64,000 bases of DNA from positions 22,916,501 to 22,980,500 of the forward strand of contig JAKSXM010000231.1 of the NCBI GenBank assembly GCA_022575985.1, in the 5' to 3' direction. The notes below the pieces were generated by a model. It had not been told where the DNA came from, made no database searches, and saw nothing but the letters and a program-made list of their open reading frames with translations. Made by a program: the position numbers and the translations under genes. Below, piece after piece: positions 11,673 through 23,089 of this stretch (its first letter is position 1; every line of letters starts with the position of its first letter). Source of the stretch: Anagrus nilaparvatae. Lineage: Eukaryota; Arthropoda; Insecta; Hymenoptera; Mymaridae.

Positions 11673-12480
11673 TGAAATAAAAATTCACTTAGCTTAGGCC
11701 ATTTAATTTCATCTCACAACATTTATGGGCAGAAACTTGAATTATATATCAAAAGCAGATCAATTAGGAATATTGTAAGGAAATCAAATAAATTTTAATC
11801 ATAAAAACCTTATTTTCTGGACCCAAAAACTTCAAATTCAGATGAGCTTGTGATTAGGAAACAACAAGACTTAACTTAGTTTTAATTATACTTTAATTTA
11901 TTAAAGTTTTAAAAACATTATTAATTTAATCAGCATCAGAATTTTGAAATATACTTTTGCTTAAATTAAATTGTTACTTAGCTTAGGCCATATAATTTCA
12001 TCTCACAACATTAATGGCCCAAAAGTTATAACATATTTATTAGGAATTTATACTTTACTGAAATAAAATTTTACTTAGCTTAGGCCATAAAATTTCATCT
12101 CACAACATTTATGGGCCGAAACTTGAATTATATATCAAAAGTAGATCAATTAGGAGTATTGTAAGGAAATCAAATAAATTTTAATCATAAAAACCTTATT
12201 TTTTGGACCCAAAACTTCAAATTCAGATGAGTTTGTAATTAGGAAACAACAAGACTTAACTTAGTTTTAATTATACTTTAATTTATTAAAGTTTTAAAAA
12301 CATTATTAATTTAATCAGCATCAGTATTTTGAAATATACTTTTGCTTAAATTAAATTTTTACTTAGCTTAGGCCATGTAATTTCATCTCACAACATTAAT
12401 GGCCCAAAAGTTATAATATATTTATTAGGAATTTATACTTTTGCTTAAATTAAATTTTTACTTAGCTTAGGCCATATAAT
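11673..12480. repeat. Two direct copies of a 385-bp unit
   Basis: A unit beginning near 11,673 recurs near 12,057 with only a few differences. A shorter module, TTACTTAGCTTAGGCCAT followed by TAATTTCATCTCACAACATT, occurs about five times (near 11,689, 11,972, 12,075, 12,358 and 12,456). The array is thus a nested short-in-long tandem structure with no coding potential. Confidence 0.8.
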
Positions 12481-12500
12481 TTCATATACTATAATAAAAA

Positions 12501-13505
12501 AAAATTTTTAGCGATATTTGCCATTTAAGTAATTAAAAATCCATTTCAATATTTCCCATTTTCACGAAATTTTTCATTTTTGTAACCTCGACAGTTAACC
12601 AAAATATGGTCTCATTTTTTTCGTATAAATGTCACCTTTCAATTCTCGTACACCGCAATTTTTTTTTATTAATTCTCTCACGGCGATAGTCAATAAACCA
12701 AACGCCTATTCTTACCCCAAAATGACCAATTTTTAAATTGCTGCCAAAATTCTAATTTTTGATAGAAATGAGTTCTGTAGGCCTTGAAAATTTTCTACAA
12801 GCACTAAGTTTCCAAAAAATATTTACTCGTCTTTTTTCATTAAATATTTTCTAAGATATCCCCTTTTTAAAGATAAAGATTAAAATTGACTTTTTTTCAA
12901 AAACCCTAAAAATGGGACTCTGACTTTAAATTATCATATCTGCGAAACAAATAACTATAAAAAAACGAGTAAAAATTTTTTGGAAACTTAGTGCTTGTAG
13001 AAAATTTTCGTACAGAACCCATTTCTATCAAAAATTAGAATTTTGGCAGCAATTTAGAAATTGGTCATTTTGGTATTAGAATAGGCGTTTGGTTTATTGA
13101 CTATCGCCTCGAGAGAATTAATTAAAAAAAATTGTGATGTACGAGAATTTAAAGGCGACAATTATACAAAAAAAATGAGACCAATTGGAAGTATTTTGGT
13201 TAACTGTCGAGGTTGCAGCTTTGAATCAAAGATTACGAAAAAACCCTATTTTATAACATTGTCGTATTTTGTAATTATTCAGTATTTTGCTATTTCTTTT
13301 ATTTCTATAGCGTTATGGAAACATCCAAAACTTTTCAAAAAAGGGGGTATTTAGTAAAATTTCTCGAGGAATCCGAAAATTTGGTCAAAATTTTCATTAG
13401 GTGACAAGGAAATCGGGAAAATTGAAAATGAAAAATTTCGTGAAAATGGGAAATATTGAAATGGATTTTTAAGTACTTAAAAGGCAAATACTCGCTAAAA
13501 TTTTG
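12501..13505. mobile_element. 1-kb foldback element with asymmetric insertion
   Basis: The left arm (about 12,501-12,835) and the right arm (about 12,965-13,505) are inverted copies, ending in TTTTTAGCGATATTTGCC and its diverged complement. The right arm is interrupted between about 13,213 and 13,425 by sequence with no counterpart on the left, including GAATCAAAGATTACGAAAAA. The 85-codon frame at 13,097-13,354 spans arm and insert and is not a gene. Confidence 0.7.
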
Positions 13506-13849
13506 AAAGAATTTTAAAATTCTTGATTAATTAAGTACTTCAAAAATTAATGAAATTTCAAGCGCTAATATCTCCGTATGTAGTCAATAAATTTTCAAAA
13601 TTTTTTTTTTAATTTAAAGGGACACATAACATGATCAATGGCTAAAAATATTAAACATTCCAGAAGTTTGGATCTCCAGAAATTTTTACCCAAAAAAAGC
13701 TATTTCTATCCACCTGATTCAACCTTAATGGAAATAATTTTTTGGTTTGAAGACGTATGTGGATAAATTGTTAGTGAAACTGTAGGATTAGAAGGAGTAT
13801 AAAGGGTTGGTGGAACTTTAACAACCGTTTCTCAAACTCAACTATCTTT

Positions 13850-14220
13850 AATCTTTTTTTTTTTTAGGATTTGGGAAGGCCAATTACGGTCCAAGGTCCG
13901 ACTTTTTATAGGAGCCATGCTGACAATTCCGTCTTTAAAGGGCAGAGTTGTACTTCTACAACTCTATGCTTTAAAAGAGGCGCGAAAAACGCCCTCTATG
14001 CATGACATATGGAGACAGTAAATAGCACTTTCTATTTCATCTGTCTCCTGCGGAACGGCAGCCAGCTCTACTCTCCCTTCTTATAATAAATATTTAATTT
14101 TTATTAAATATTTATTTAGAAAAAAAAGTATCATTGCTCTGCATCAGCGGCGTTCATAATATAAATACTATATTACAAAGTAAGAACGTTACCTCTGCGC
14201 TACCGAGCTGGTTTAGTCAA
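13850..14220. other. Unassigned GC-richer block with three hairpins
   Basis: The block stands out from its surroundings by composition. It carries AGAGTTGTA-CTTC-TACAACTCT (13,943-13,964), GGAGACAG paired with CTGTCTCC about 20 bases later, and ATAAATATTTAAT-TTTT-ATTAAATATTTAT near 14,087. I see no coding frame. It may be the end of a LINE or other element, or a structured RNA, but nothing identifies it. Confidence 0.35.
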
Positions 14221-14840
14221 GAAAACTATTTTTCAGCTTTATTCAGAGCGTAGAAAAAATGAAATCGAAAATTGTCATTTTAAAAATGATTTTTTTTTTA
14301 AATCATATAAGACCAAAAAATAGCCGCCATTTTGTACCCTTTGAACCTAAAACCTTAAAATATGGTATGGTATCATATGAACGTATACCAAACCCAACCC
14401 AATTAGTTTTTTTCAAATCCCTGACTTTTACCTTTCCATTAGTAAAGTTTCACTAAGAATTACTCATATAATTCATTAAATTTATAAACATTATTTACAA
14501 GTTTAGCATCATTTTTTTCATTGATAGAAACTTTGTATTGTTGTATTTGCAAAGTCTCTGATTTAATTCTCTTATAAAGGTTTGGTTCCCTATTTAAAAT
14601 GGACATCTTGTTTAAATCAAGGTCAAGGCCATTAATACAGTGATTAAAAACTAGTTTGTTAGTTTTATTACCAATATGCTTTTGATGCCCCCCAATTCTA
14701 TGATATAGAGCTCTTTTAGACTCTTGAAGAAAAATAATAAATATTATATCACCTAAGAACTACAAATATTACATTTAAAATTATAAACGGAATTAAAATT
14801 TTCAAATTTAGTAGTTACATCTTTACCGTTGATAATATAG

Positions 14841-14960
14841 GTAACATTTATGTTTTTTGACTCGCTAAACACGAATCTAGTGTCGATTTTTCAAGTTCAC
14901 AATTCCTGGTCAATTATTTGTTATTAATAATTTTTGCAAAATTAGCCAAAAATCAAACTG
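14841..14960. repeat. Fragment of the 22.5-kb foldback family
   Basis: The words ATTTATGTTTTTTGAC, CGCTAAACACGAATC, TGGTCAATTATTTGTTATTA and TTTTTGCAAAATTAGCC follow in the same order as in one arm and loop of the foldback at 22,511-22,844. This is a diverged, partial copy without its terminal repeats. Confidence 0.6.
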
Positions 14961-15884
14961 TTTAATTTCTTGTAGTAAATATGTTTTAAAATTTTGATAA
15001 TTAATACAAAATTTTATGTTTAGTTTGCTGAACCTAAATTTACAACGGTCTAGGTCGTATGATTAATTGTTTAAACAAAATTTTTTTGAAAAACAAGTAC
15101 AGCACCATTATTTATCTATTTCCTGCTAAAAAGTAAGAAATTCAAGATCTACGGGGTACTAATTAATTTATCCGCGGTTAAGTTAAATTACCTTGTATTT
15201 CTTGCACAAATTCTAATAAAAATTTTAATGATGGGATCAAATTTTTAGAAAAATTTGAAAATATCTTTTGTAAGTAAATCAAGTATTTTAGGGAGAAAAT
15301 AAAAAAAAGAATATAAAAAATATAAATAATAATATAAAATTATTGAAATTTTAATAATTAAAAATCGAAAAAATGTCATTCTGCTCTATAAAAGAAAGGT
15401 TGAGCCCTTCTAGGCCAAAAAAATAGGAGAATTATTTTTTCTAGTTATTCTCTAAGACAAAAATAGCAAACCAAATAATATTTGAATTAAAAAATAAATT
15501 TTTATACATACGATGCATATAACAGAAATACACGAGATCGAGCCATTTCTAAATTTTGAAAATAGTGTTTAAAGCTACTTATTCCTGGATCGAATTCAAT
15601 TGTATATTCAACCTGTAAAAAAAATTTTATTTTATTTTTATTGCAACATCAATGCATTACAATTTAATTTTATATTATTAGTCCGATACAGATACATGCC
15701 GAAGATGCCTGTTAAACAAATTTTAGAAACTGGAATTCTACTGAAAAAATTGGCTTTTTATAATTTTTTAATAATAGAGCCGATAGTTCAGGAAATAATA
15801 TCCAAAAATCCTTTAAACCCCCAATTAATTCTAAGACTAAAAAATGGTTGGGATAAAAGTTTCGCGTATTGATGTGTACAATAA

Positions 15885-16180
15885 GGGGAATAAGTTTTTT
15901 CAATTCCCAGGGGGTAGCTAATTGGGAAAAAACCCTTAAATTTGCAAAAAGTACCCCTAAAAAGGTTTTTTTTATGTTTTCGAATTTTGAGCGGCCAGAT
16001 TTGGTTCACATGGGTTTTTTTGTCGCTGAGCAAGAATTTCAGGTAGTTTTTTATGAAAAATTAATATTTCACCCCTAAATTAGCAAAAAATACCCCTAAA
16101 AAGGGAGCTATTTTCACTTTTTTCAGTATTCAGATTCGGGGAATTTTTGATTAAAAATTAAATGATTATTTAAAAAAAAT
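15885..16180. repeat. Diverged copies of the CCCCTAAAA module
   Basis: Two units of the form AGCAAAAAATACCCCTAAAAA with flanking GTCGCTGA and ATTTTGAGCGG words resemble the better preserved units at 48,640-49,320. The overlapping small open frames on both strands between 15,600 and 16,080 follow this repeat and show no protein family signature. Confidence 0.45.
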
Positions 16181-16296
16181 GGCATAGATATTTGAATGTG
16201 TCAAAGCGAGAAGTATAAAAAAAGGAGTACAGGTACATCAAATAATAAAAATGAATTGCGAAAAATAAATTTTATTCTTAATTAAATACAATTGTA

Positions 16297-18397
16297 TCAG
16301 TCAATAGAGTTATATTCCGTTGCAGAAACTCGTTCCAATAAAAAATTTTCTGAATCTTCTACTGGATTCTCTTCTGTATCAATCGGTGAAGAATTTTGGC
16401 AGTTGTTTTCTGTGCAATGAGCACAAATTGAGGTGCAATATAACCCCGCCTTTATACAACCGCAGGCTTTACCACACGGTTTTTTATTACATTAACAAAA
16501 TATTACATTTAAAAGTATCTGAGGTGCAGGATCTGCATCCATTTTAACTGGCTTTAGTAAATTATTTTTAAATTCCCAACCCCACTGCGTAGGATCTAAA
16601 TCATTAGATAACCATTTTTGAACTTGCAGATAAACTCGGTATAAATGATACTTTGATGCATCTTCAGTTGGAGGCAAATTACTTAGTTTTAATGCAGTTT
16701 TAGTTAGGAGCTTTTTTAAGAATAAATGCGATCTAACATCATTAAGATTATTTGCTGTGTCTGGAGCTTGATATATAGCAAACAAAATTTCTCTTCCATA
16801 ATCTTCTACCTCGGTTTTAGTTAGACAGGGATCTTTAAATTTTTCAACGACTATTTTCAATTTTTAATCCGTTGCTGATTTATTTTGAAGTATATTAAGA
16901 ACAGTATCTTTATCTTTCTGGAACAAAGCTGAGGTCGTTTCACAACCAGATATAGCATGAATTAATAAAATATTTTCTCTAGAGAAAAGATTTTTCAAAC
17001 TTTTAGGGGAATATATTTTTTCTTGTTGTTTACCTTTTTTTAATTTCAATAGATAAACTTTATCATCAGTAGGCTCGGCTAGTCCTGTTAACAATACAAG
17101 TATATCTGTATCTTCTGAAACAATAAAACTTTTAAGCTGTCTGAACAATTAGTAAATCAGCGTCATCTTCAGCCTGTTCAAACGTCATACCTTCATCTTC
17201 GTATTTGTTACTTTCCTGATAAAGTCTATCAAACGACTCTTATTCTCTGAATTGGATAAATTTTCTTGTTTGGTGCTGTTTTTCATGTGGAGTTCAAAAC
17301 AAATTTTCCCGCAAACATTTTTTTTTGATCGTCGACTATGTTCAGCAGCCTTAGTGCTATTAGATTCATTATTATATCCGTCCCGTCAAATACTACGGCC
17401 GCGTCTCGGCTAAAATAATGCCTTACGTATCCAACATATTTTTCCACAATATGTTGATATGTAGAATTTGCATCCCATAATACTCTATGAAGCAACACAC
17501 CACCGTCTATGGTATAACGGCAATTATCTCGAGTTACATTACTTATTGGCGTAAATTTTTTAAACAATAATGATTTCGTAGGTTGCCTCATTAATCCATC
17601 TAAGAAAATTGATGTAGGATAAGGAGCTAATTCAAATTTAAAGTGACCTGCAAGGTCTTGTCGTGATTCGGTAAAAGCAGTCATTCCTTGGAATAGCAAA
17701 ATAGGATCTATAGGCCTATTTTGTTTATGGACCATCACCATTATTTACTAAGAGGAGTGTAACAATACGGTTTTTTTCGGTTGCAAACTTAATGTTGAAA
17801 AAGATTTTCCAAACATTTCTTTCATCGAATTGTAGCCAACAAGTAGGGGCATCGTAAAAATTAACATCATTGCCACCGACAACCCCTGATGCTATGGACA
17901 TACATTTATGTTCGCCAGGAAAAGCATTATGAGATTCAAAAAATTCTAACATTGTCTCAACATCTTTACTATCTTATTCCTACCATCCTACCATCTCTGG
18001 CATCTACATACTGTACACCATTTGAAGACTTAACATTGGCCAAATCTTCCATTTGTAAACATAAAGCTACAATAAATGGAAAACCGAGCAAAAATCTATT
18101 AAAAATACTTTCAATTTGCCCGCGGCCTTCTGTAATACCACTACGAGCTTTCACTGACCTGTTTACAATTTGCTGAACACCCATATTCGGAGGGACACAT
18201 CCGTAATGGATTTCAGTTCGTCTTATAGAACAGAAACCTTCTTCAACATATTTTTTATATTCTTCTATCATTAATAACAATCCCAAATCTGACAATGGTA
18301 AATCCATATCATTCAAAATTAATTTGTATAATGCTACGTAAACAACACTGTGTCCACGAACACATCTTGCATACGCATGGCCTGTTAGAGAATACAA
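16297..18397 (-). pseudogene. Transposon gene remnant with PIN/XPG-like nuclease core
   Basis: Five minus-strand open segments (18,397-17,969; 17,952-17,725; 17,741-17,283; 17,148-16,864; 16,860-16,492) and a sixth down to a stop at 16,297 join, with frameshifts, into one ancestral protein. In order it shows: GHAYARCVRGHS; an IHYGCVPPNMGVQQ-NRSVKARSG region; IDGGVLLHRVLW followed by VVFDGTD; EDDADLLIV and SEDTDILVLLTG (acidic motifs of a PIN/FEN1-like nuclease); HAISGCETTSALF; PPTEDASKYHLYR and DPTQWGWEF; and a Cys-rich tail CGKACGCIKAGLYC. This layout is familiar from large, mostly unannotated transposon proteins of insects and cnidarians; XPG-like nucleases are reported for Academ-type transposons. 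A frameshift sits exactly between the two acidic motifs (about 17,150). The N-terminus is lost at the junction with the LINE fragment. It is non-functional. Confidence 0.75.
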
Positions 18398-18417
18398 AAA
18401 AGAGACCGGCGCAGTAA

Positions 18418-19047
18418 ACGTCTCCGAAATTCCCTCTAAAGAAGACCTTCGCTAACGCATTGACGTCTCCTCCGAAAAATAAGGATCAGAAGGGGGCTAA
18501 GGTAGCTTCTGGCCAGCAAACGCAGCCAAAGGATGTAGCTATAGACACCTACCCTTCAGATGAGAATGATTTCTTCGCAGTTAAAAGCAAAGGTCAAAGA
18601 AAAAAGGAAAAGAAGAAGAAGAAAAAAGAGTTTGAAAGAAAGGAGGCAGAGGCTCGTAAAAACCAAGAGCAGGAAAAGAAGAAGCAGCAGGGGAAGCAGC
18701 AGCAGCAGCCAAAAATAACTGCAATATCAGTAGACCACCGGCAGGGGGTAGAGAATAAAAGAAGAAAAAAGAAAAAGCCGCAGAAGAAGGAAGGAGATGG
18801 TGAATCTGTTCCTTCCAAAGCGGGAGAAAAAAGCAGGAGAAAGAAAACCCAGAACCGGCGCATAAGGATCCCTAAGCGTAAGGAGACTCAAATAATAAAG
18901 CCTCCTGAAGGGAAATCTTATGCTACAGCCCTGCTGGAGATCAAAAAATGTATTCAACTAAAGGATTCGGGGACTGAGGTTCACCGAATCCAGAAAACCC
19001 AGGATGGCAGCGTCCTAACAGAGCTGGGCTCGTCGAAAGACCTTTGA
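18418..19047 (+). pseudogene. R1-type LINE ORF1 (gag-like) fragment
   Basis: The frame is open from a stop at 18,415 to 19,047. It has a Lys/Glu/Gln-rich low-complexity middle (KKEKKKKKKEFERKE, then GKQQQQ). It ends in GKSYATALLEIKKCIQL and a VHRIQKTQDGSVLTEL segment, which resembles the region just before the zinc knuckles in ORF1 of R1-clade LINEs. The knuckles themselves are missing and there is no upstream ATG, so both ends are truncated. It abuts the end of the nuclease pseudogene on the left and an oppositely oriented ORF2 fragment on the right. Confidence 0.6.
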
Positions 19048-19049
19048 CC

Positions 19050-19325
19050 TTTGACAGGAACTGTCAAAAAGTAGTTTACCTCTCCGTGACCCCTCTGAGT
19101 CCAGGGTGCGACCTCTTTTATGAGGCGCCTGGTCCATGCACTGTCCGCGCGATCCGCTCAGAGCGTTTGCCACTCCAACATTGTAGCTCTCCTAACATCC
19201 GCTTTAATATATTCTAGGTCTTAAGGCATAATTATCTTAGGCATAATTCCGGCAATAACAAGAACTGCCGCTTCTGAGACAGTTCTGTTTGCGCAAGAAA
19301 CCCTCAGACCGCTGATAAAAATTAG
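19050..19325 (-). pseudogene. R1-type LINE ORF2 C-terminal fragment
   Basis: Read on the minus strand, the frame gives SGLRVSCANRTVSEAAVLVI, AGIMP, MLEWQTL, WTRRLIKEVAPW and HGEVNYFLT, with two in-frame stops. This order (AYRTVS-EAA-VIAG, then W-H/RRLI, then GEVDFYLTQFL) is that of the region downstream of the reverse transcriptase in R1-clade ORF2. The same region is seen in frame at 30,540-30,870. It breaks off after FLT, at the boundary with the opposed ORF1 fragment, so the 18.4-19.3 kb block is a head-on mosaic of two LINE pieces. Confidence 0.6.
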
Positions 19326-19339
19326 AAATATATATAATA

Positions 19340-20220
19340 TTAGTCCTAAACTTCTATAATTTTTGAAAAACTATTGTATCTTTTGACAGCTCGAACCGAT
19401 CGCCTTGAAAATTTAGGTGGATACGTAAAAAATATACCCGAATCGAATGAAATTCTTTTTGATAAAAAAATTTTTCCTCAGTTTTTTGTTTCTTTGGTTT
19501 TTTTTAAAAATTTGATAAAAATTTTTTTCTTGAAAATTCAGTTTTTTCAACATAAAAAATTTTTATCGTTATCAATCGAAACAAAACCTAGCCTATGTTT
19601 TGACCCGTAATTTTTGCCGTCTTTTGCCGTAAACCCCGCGTCTCTAACTTATATCGCGTTCAATTTTATCTATTTCGGATAAACTAACATACATAAGTAA
19701 AGATTTAGGAAGGATAGGATAGGATCAGAGCTGGGCAGCTCGGACCGGTCCCCACTCTTATAACATGTAAATACTATACTCGAAAATTTCAACTATATTA
19801 TTTACATGTTATAAGAGTGGGGACCGGTCCGAGCTGCCCAGCTCTGGATAGGATAGGATATAAATTTAAAATCCAAATTTTATGCTGAAAAATATATGTA
19901 ACTCTGGAAACATCTAACCGATTTGCTTGAAAATTTAGTTGGACACGTAAAAAACAATTATAAATCATACAAAAACTTTTCTGATTACAAAAAAATTCCA
20001 ATATTTTAAATTAATTACGATTTTTTTGAAAATTTACGAAAACATCAAAAATTATCACTTTTTTGAAAAAACGTTTTTTTGACGACAAAAATTTTCTTTC
20101 GCATCATTCGAAATCCTGTATAACCTATGTCACTTCTGCAATTCTTCCGCGTTTTTTGTTGCAAACCGCGTCTCTCTAGCTATTATCGTCTATTCACACC
20201 TATCAAACTAAAAAAATTCT
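19340..20220. repeat. Pair of diverged 330-bp repeats flanking a MITE
   Basis: Segments near 19,375-19,690 and 19,890-20,215 share an order of words: CTTGAAAATTTAG-TGGA-ACGTAAAAAA, a T-rich middle, CCTATGT, and AACC-CGCGTCTCT-TAGCT/AACTTAT followed by ATCTATT. They look like diverged copies of one element. The hAT MITE at 19,726-19,846 lies between them. Confidence 0.5.
19726..19846. mobile_element. hAT-type MITE with intact TSD
   Basis: A 121-bp palindromic element: CAGAGCTGGGCAGCTCGG and the following bases to ACATGTAAATA form arms of about 47 bp that are exact inverted copies, around a 25-bp AT-rich loop. The 8-bp GATAGGAT lies immediately outside both ends (19,718-19,725 and 19,847-19,854). 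A terminus of CAG-G-TGGGCA and an 8-bp duplication are the hallmarks of the hAT superfamily. Identical arms and duplication indicate recent insertion. It carries no gene and would depend on a transposase elsewhere. Confidence 0.9.
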
Positions 20221-20269
20221 CTATCGGCATATATATATATATAGATAATAAATCTTTTAAATTTTAAAA

Positions 20270-20420
20270 TTTTTTAAAATTAGTCAATTAGGCTCCGTCC
20301 CCCCCTGTGTCACATTTCTTTCTGTTTCTGTTGCTTTAAAAAATCATTTTTCACTGCTAATTTATAATTATGCCAACACATTCAAACTATTGCGTAGTGA
20401 TTAGAGCAGCGTTATTATGA
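20270..20420 (-). mobile_element. Helitron-like 3' end, left copy
   Basis: Read on the minus strand this reads ATGTGACACAGGGGGG, ACGGAGCC, then TTGACTAAT, ending in CTAA followed by T (20,283-20,279). It is an inverted copy of the sequence at 23,090-23,320, sharing CTGCTCT, AGTTTGAATGTGTT, CATAATTATAAATT and the GTGACACAG-GGAGCC block. I infer the terminal part of a Helitron-like element. Confidence 0.4.
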
Positions 20421-20454
20421 CAGATAGACTGACAGACAAATAAATGTTCAAATA

Positions 20455-22490
20455 TATATAGTATATAGTATTCAGATATGTACATATAGATGGTTCTAGA
20501 ATTGACTGAATCAAATAATACCAATTGCGACATTAAAATTTTATCATATTTTTCAGATATTTCACTTTTTAACCAAATTTTCAGAAAATTAAATTTTTTT
20601 TCAAAAATAGTAAAAATTTTTTTATTTTAATTTTATTTTGACACTGGATTTATGTAACTTCTTTCATTGGTTTGAGTCTCATGATAAAACTTATAGACAC
20701 ATAGGCACACAAATAAATTATTAAAAATGCCATAAAAAATAAAAAAAAGAAAAAAAATTTTTTTACCAGCTTCAAAAATATTTGATAAAATTTTAAAGAT
20801 ACCTCCGTTTTGCATAAAAATTTCAGAGAATACGTAAAAATTAGTGCCGAATCGAATACTATAAAGTGTGGTAAGAAAATTTTTCGATAGACTCGAGATA
20901 TTTAAATTTTTGTTAAAAATTTTAAAAAATTTTATCAAGTTCAAAAACACTAAAAATTAAATATCTCAAAAACTACGATAGCTGAGCCAAAAACTTATAG
21001 CTTATGTTACCCGCAGACTTTTTTTCTTTATTTTGACACCGGTTTCATACCAATCGGTTTGATGGTTCTTGAGTCATTAGGGTACAAACAAACAAACAGA
21101 TAAATAAATTTTCAGATATATCCTATATATATATATATATATATATATATCTTAATACTATATATATTTGAAAATTTATTTGTTTGTTTGTTTGTCTGTT
21201 TGTACCCTAATGACGCAAGAACCGCCGAACCGATTGGCATCAAACCGGTGTCAAAATAAAGAAAAAAAGTCTGCGGGTGACATAGGCCATATATTTTCTG
21301 CTCAGCTATCGTAGTTTTTGAGATATTTAATTTTTAGTATTTTTGAACTTGATAACATTTTTTAAAATTTTTATCAAAAATTGAATTATCTCGATAGTAT
21401 CGAAAAATTTTCCTATCGCACTTCATAGTATTCGATTCGGCACTAATTTTTACGTATTCTCTGAAATTTTTATTCAAAACGGAGGTATCTTTAAAATTTT
21501 ATCAAATATTTTTAAAATTTTTTACTATATCTTAATCTTAATCTTAATACTATATATATTTGAAAATTTATTTGTTTGTTTGTCTGTTTGTCTGTTTGTA
21601 CCCTAATGACGCAAGAGCCACCGAACCGATTGGCATGAAACCGACGTCAAAATGACGAAAAAAAAAAATGCGGGTGACATAGGCCCTATATTTTCTGATT
21701 AGCTATCGTAGTTTTTGAGATATTTAATTTTTAGTATTTTTGAACTTGATAACATTTTTAAAAATTTTATCAAAAATTGAAATATCTCGATAGTATCGAA
21801 AAATTTTGGTATCGCACTTCATAGTATTCAACTCAGCACTAATTTTTACGTATTCTCTGAAATTTTTATTCAAAACGGAGGTATCATTAAAATTTTATAA
21901 AATATTTTTAAAATTTTTTACTATATCTTAATCTTAATTTTAATACTATATATATTTGAAAATTTATTTGTTTGTTTGTCTGTTTGTGTGTTTGTACCCT
22001 AATGACGCAAGAGCCACCGAACCGATTGGCATGAAACCGACGTCAAAATGACGAAAAAAAAAAATGCGGGTGACATAGGCCCTATATTTTCTGATTAGCT
22101 ATCGTAGTTTTTGAGATATTTAATTTTTAGTATTTTTGAACTTGATAACATTTTTTAAAAATTTTATCAAAAATTGAAATATCTCGATAGTATTGAAAAA
22201 TTTTGGTATCGCACTTCATAGTATTCAACTCAGCACTAATTTTTACGTATTCTCTGAAATTTTTATTCAAAACGGAGGTATCATTAAAATTTTATAAAAT
22301 ATTTTTAAAATTTTTTACTATATATTATATATATTCAACTCAAATTTTAGGGTATAGTATATTATATTATTTGTTTGTTTTTATTATATTATTCTATATT
22401 ATATATTTGTTTGTTTGTCTGTTTGTCTGTACCCTAATGACTCAAGAACCGCCGAACCACTTGATATGAAACCAGTGTCATAATAAAAAA
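20455..22490. repeat. Head-to-head palindrome plus tandem 400-bp units
   Basis: A unit starting near 21,155 (TATATATTTGAAAATTTATT, GTTTGTTTGTCTGTTTGTAC, CCTAATGACGCAAGA, CGAACCGATTGGCAT, TAGCTATCGTAGTTTTTGAG, ACGGAGGTATC) is repeated near 21,545 and 21,950, with a partial copy near 22,390. An inverted copy occupies about 20,633-21,115, so the array is palindromic around the TA run at 21,122-21,152. Open frames over it are not genes. A further copy of the unit's flank occurs at 37,720-39,130. Confidence 0.8.
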
Positions 22491-22510
22491 TAAAAGTATT
22501 CGGATAACAT

Positions 22511-22844
22511 TAGTCCTGTCGCCAGCAATGCTATTTAATGCCATAAAATCCTAAAATAGCATAAAAGTTCCATGGAAAAAAATGGGTGGTATTTATGTTT
22601 TTTGACCCGCTAAACACGAATCCGAGGTCTATTTTGCGAAATTTGTGGTCAATTTTTTTTTATTAACAAATTATTGCAAAATTGGCCAATAATTTGTTGA
22701 TAACAAAAAATTGACCACGAATTTTGCGAAATAGACCCCGGATTCGTGTTTAGCAGGTCAAAAAACATAAATAACACCCATTTATTTCCATGGAACTTTT
22801 ATGGCTTTTTATGGCATTAAATAGCATTGCTGGCGACAGGACTA
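22511..22844. mobile_element. 334-bp foldback MITE with 3-bp TSD
   Basis: The ends are TAGTCCTGTCGCCAGCAATG and its exact complement. The arms of about 150 bp are near-perfect inverted copies around a short loop. CAT lies directly outside both ends (22,508-22,510; 22,845-22,847). The element splits a copy of the neighbouring tandem unit: GGATAACAT before and CATAGGCTATA after rejoin to the uninterrupted GTGACATAGGC-CTATA seen in the other units, which confirms the insertion and the CAT duplication. The superfamily is unknown. Confidence 0.85.
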
Positions 22845-23089
22845 CATAGGCTATAGTTTTCTGACTCAGCTTTCTTACTTTTGGAGATATTCAATTTTTA
22901 CTATTTTTAGGATATATAAAATTTTTTGTAAATTTGCTTAAAAAGTGAAATACCTAAAAAATATGATTAAATTTATTGTCACAATTGGTATTACTTAATT
23001 TGGCACTAATTTATACGTACTAAGTTAAATTTTTTTATTTTCTCTATTATAACTAGAGAATCAATCAGAACCTATAATTTTTCATTAAT

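Noticed and set aside
18594..18957. Phe/Leu/Cys-rich minus-strand frames resembling membrane proteins
   Set aside because: They are antisense shadows of the Lys/Gln-rich LINE ORF1 segment.
21120..22490. Frames with repeated FVCLFVC segments that look like a membrane peptide
   Set aside because: They translate the GTTTGTTTGTCTGTTTGT part of a tandem repeat.
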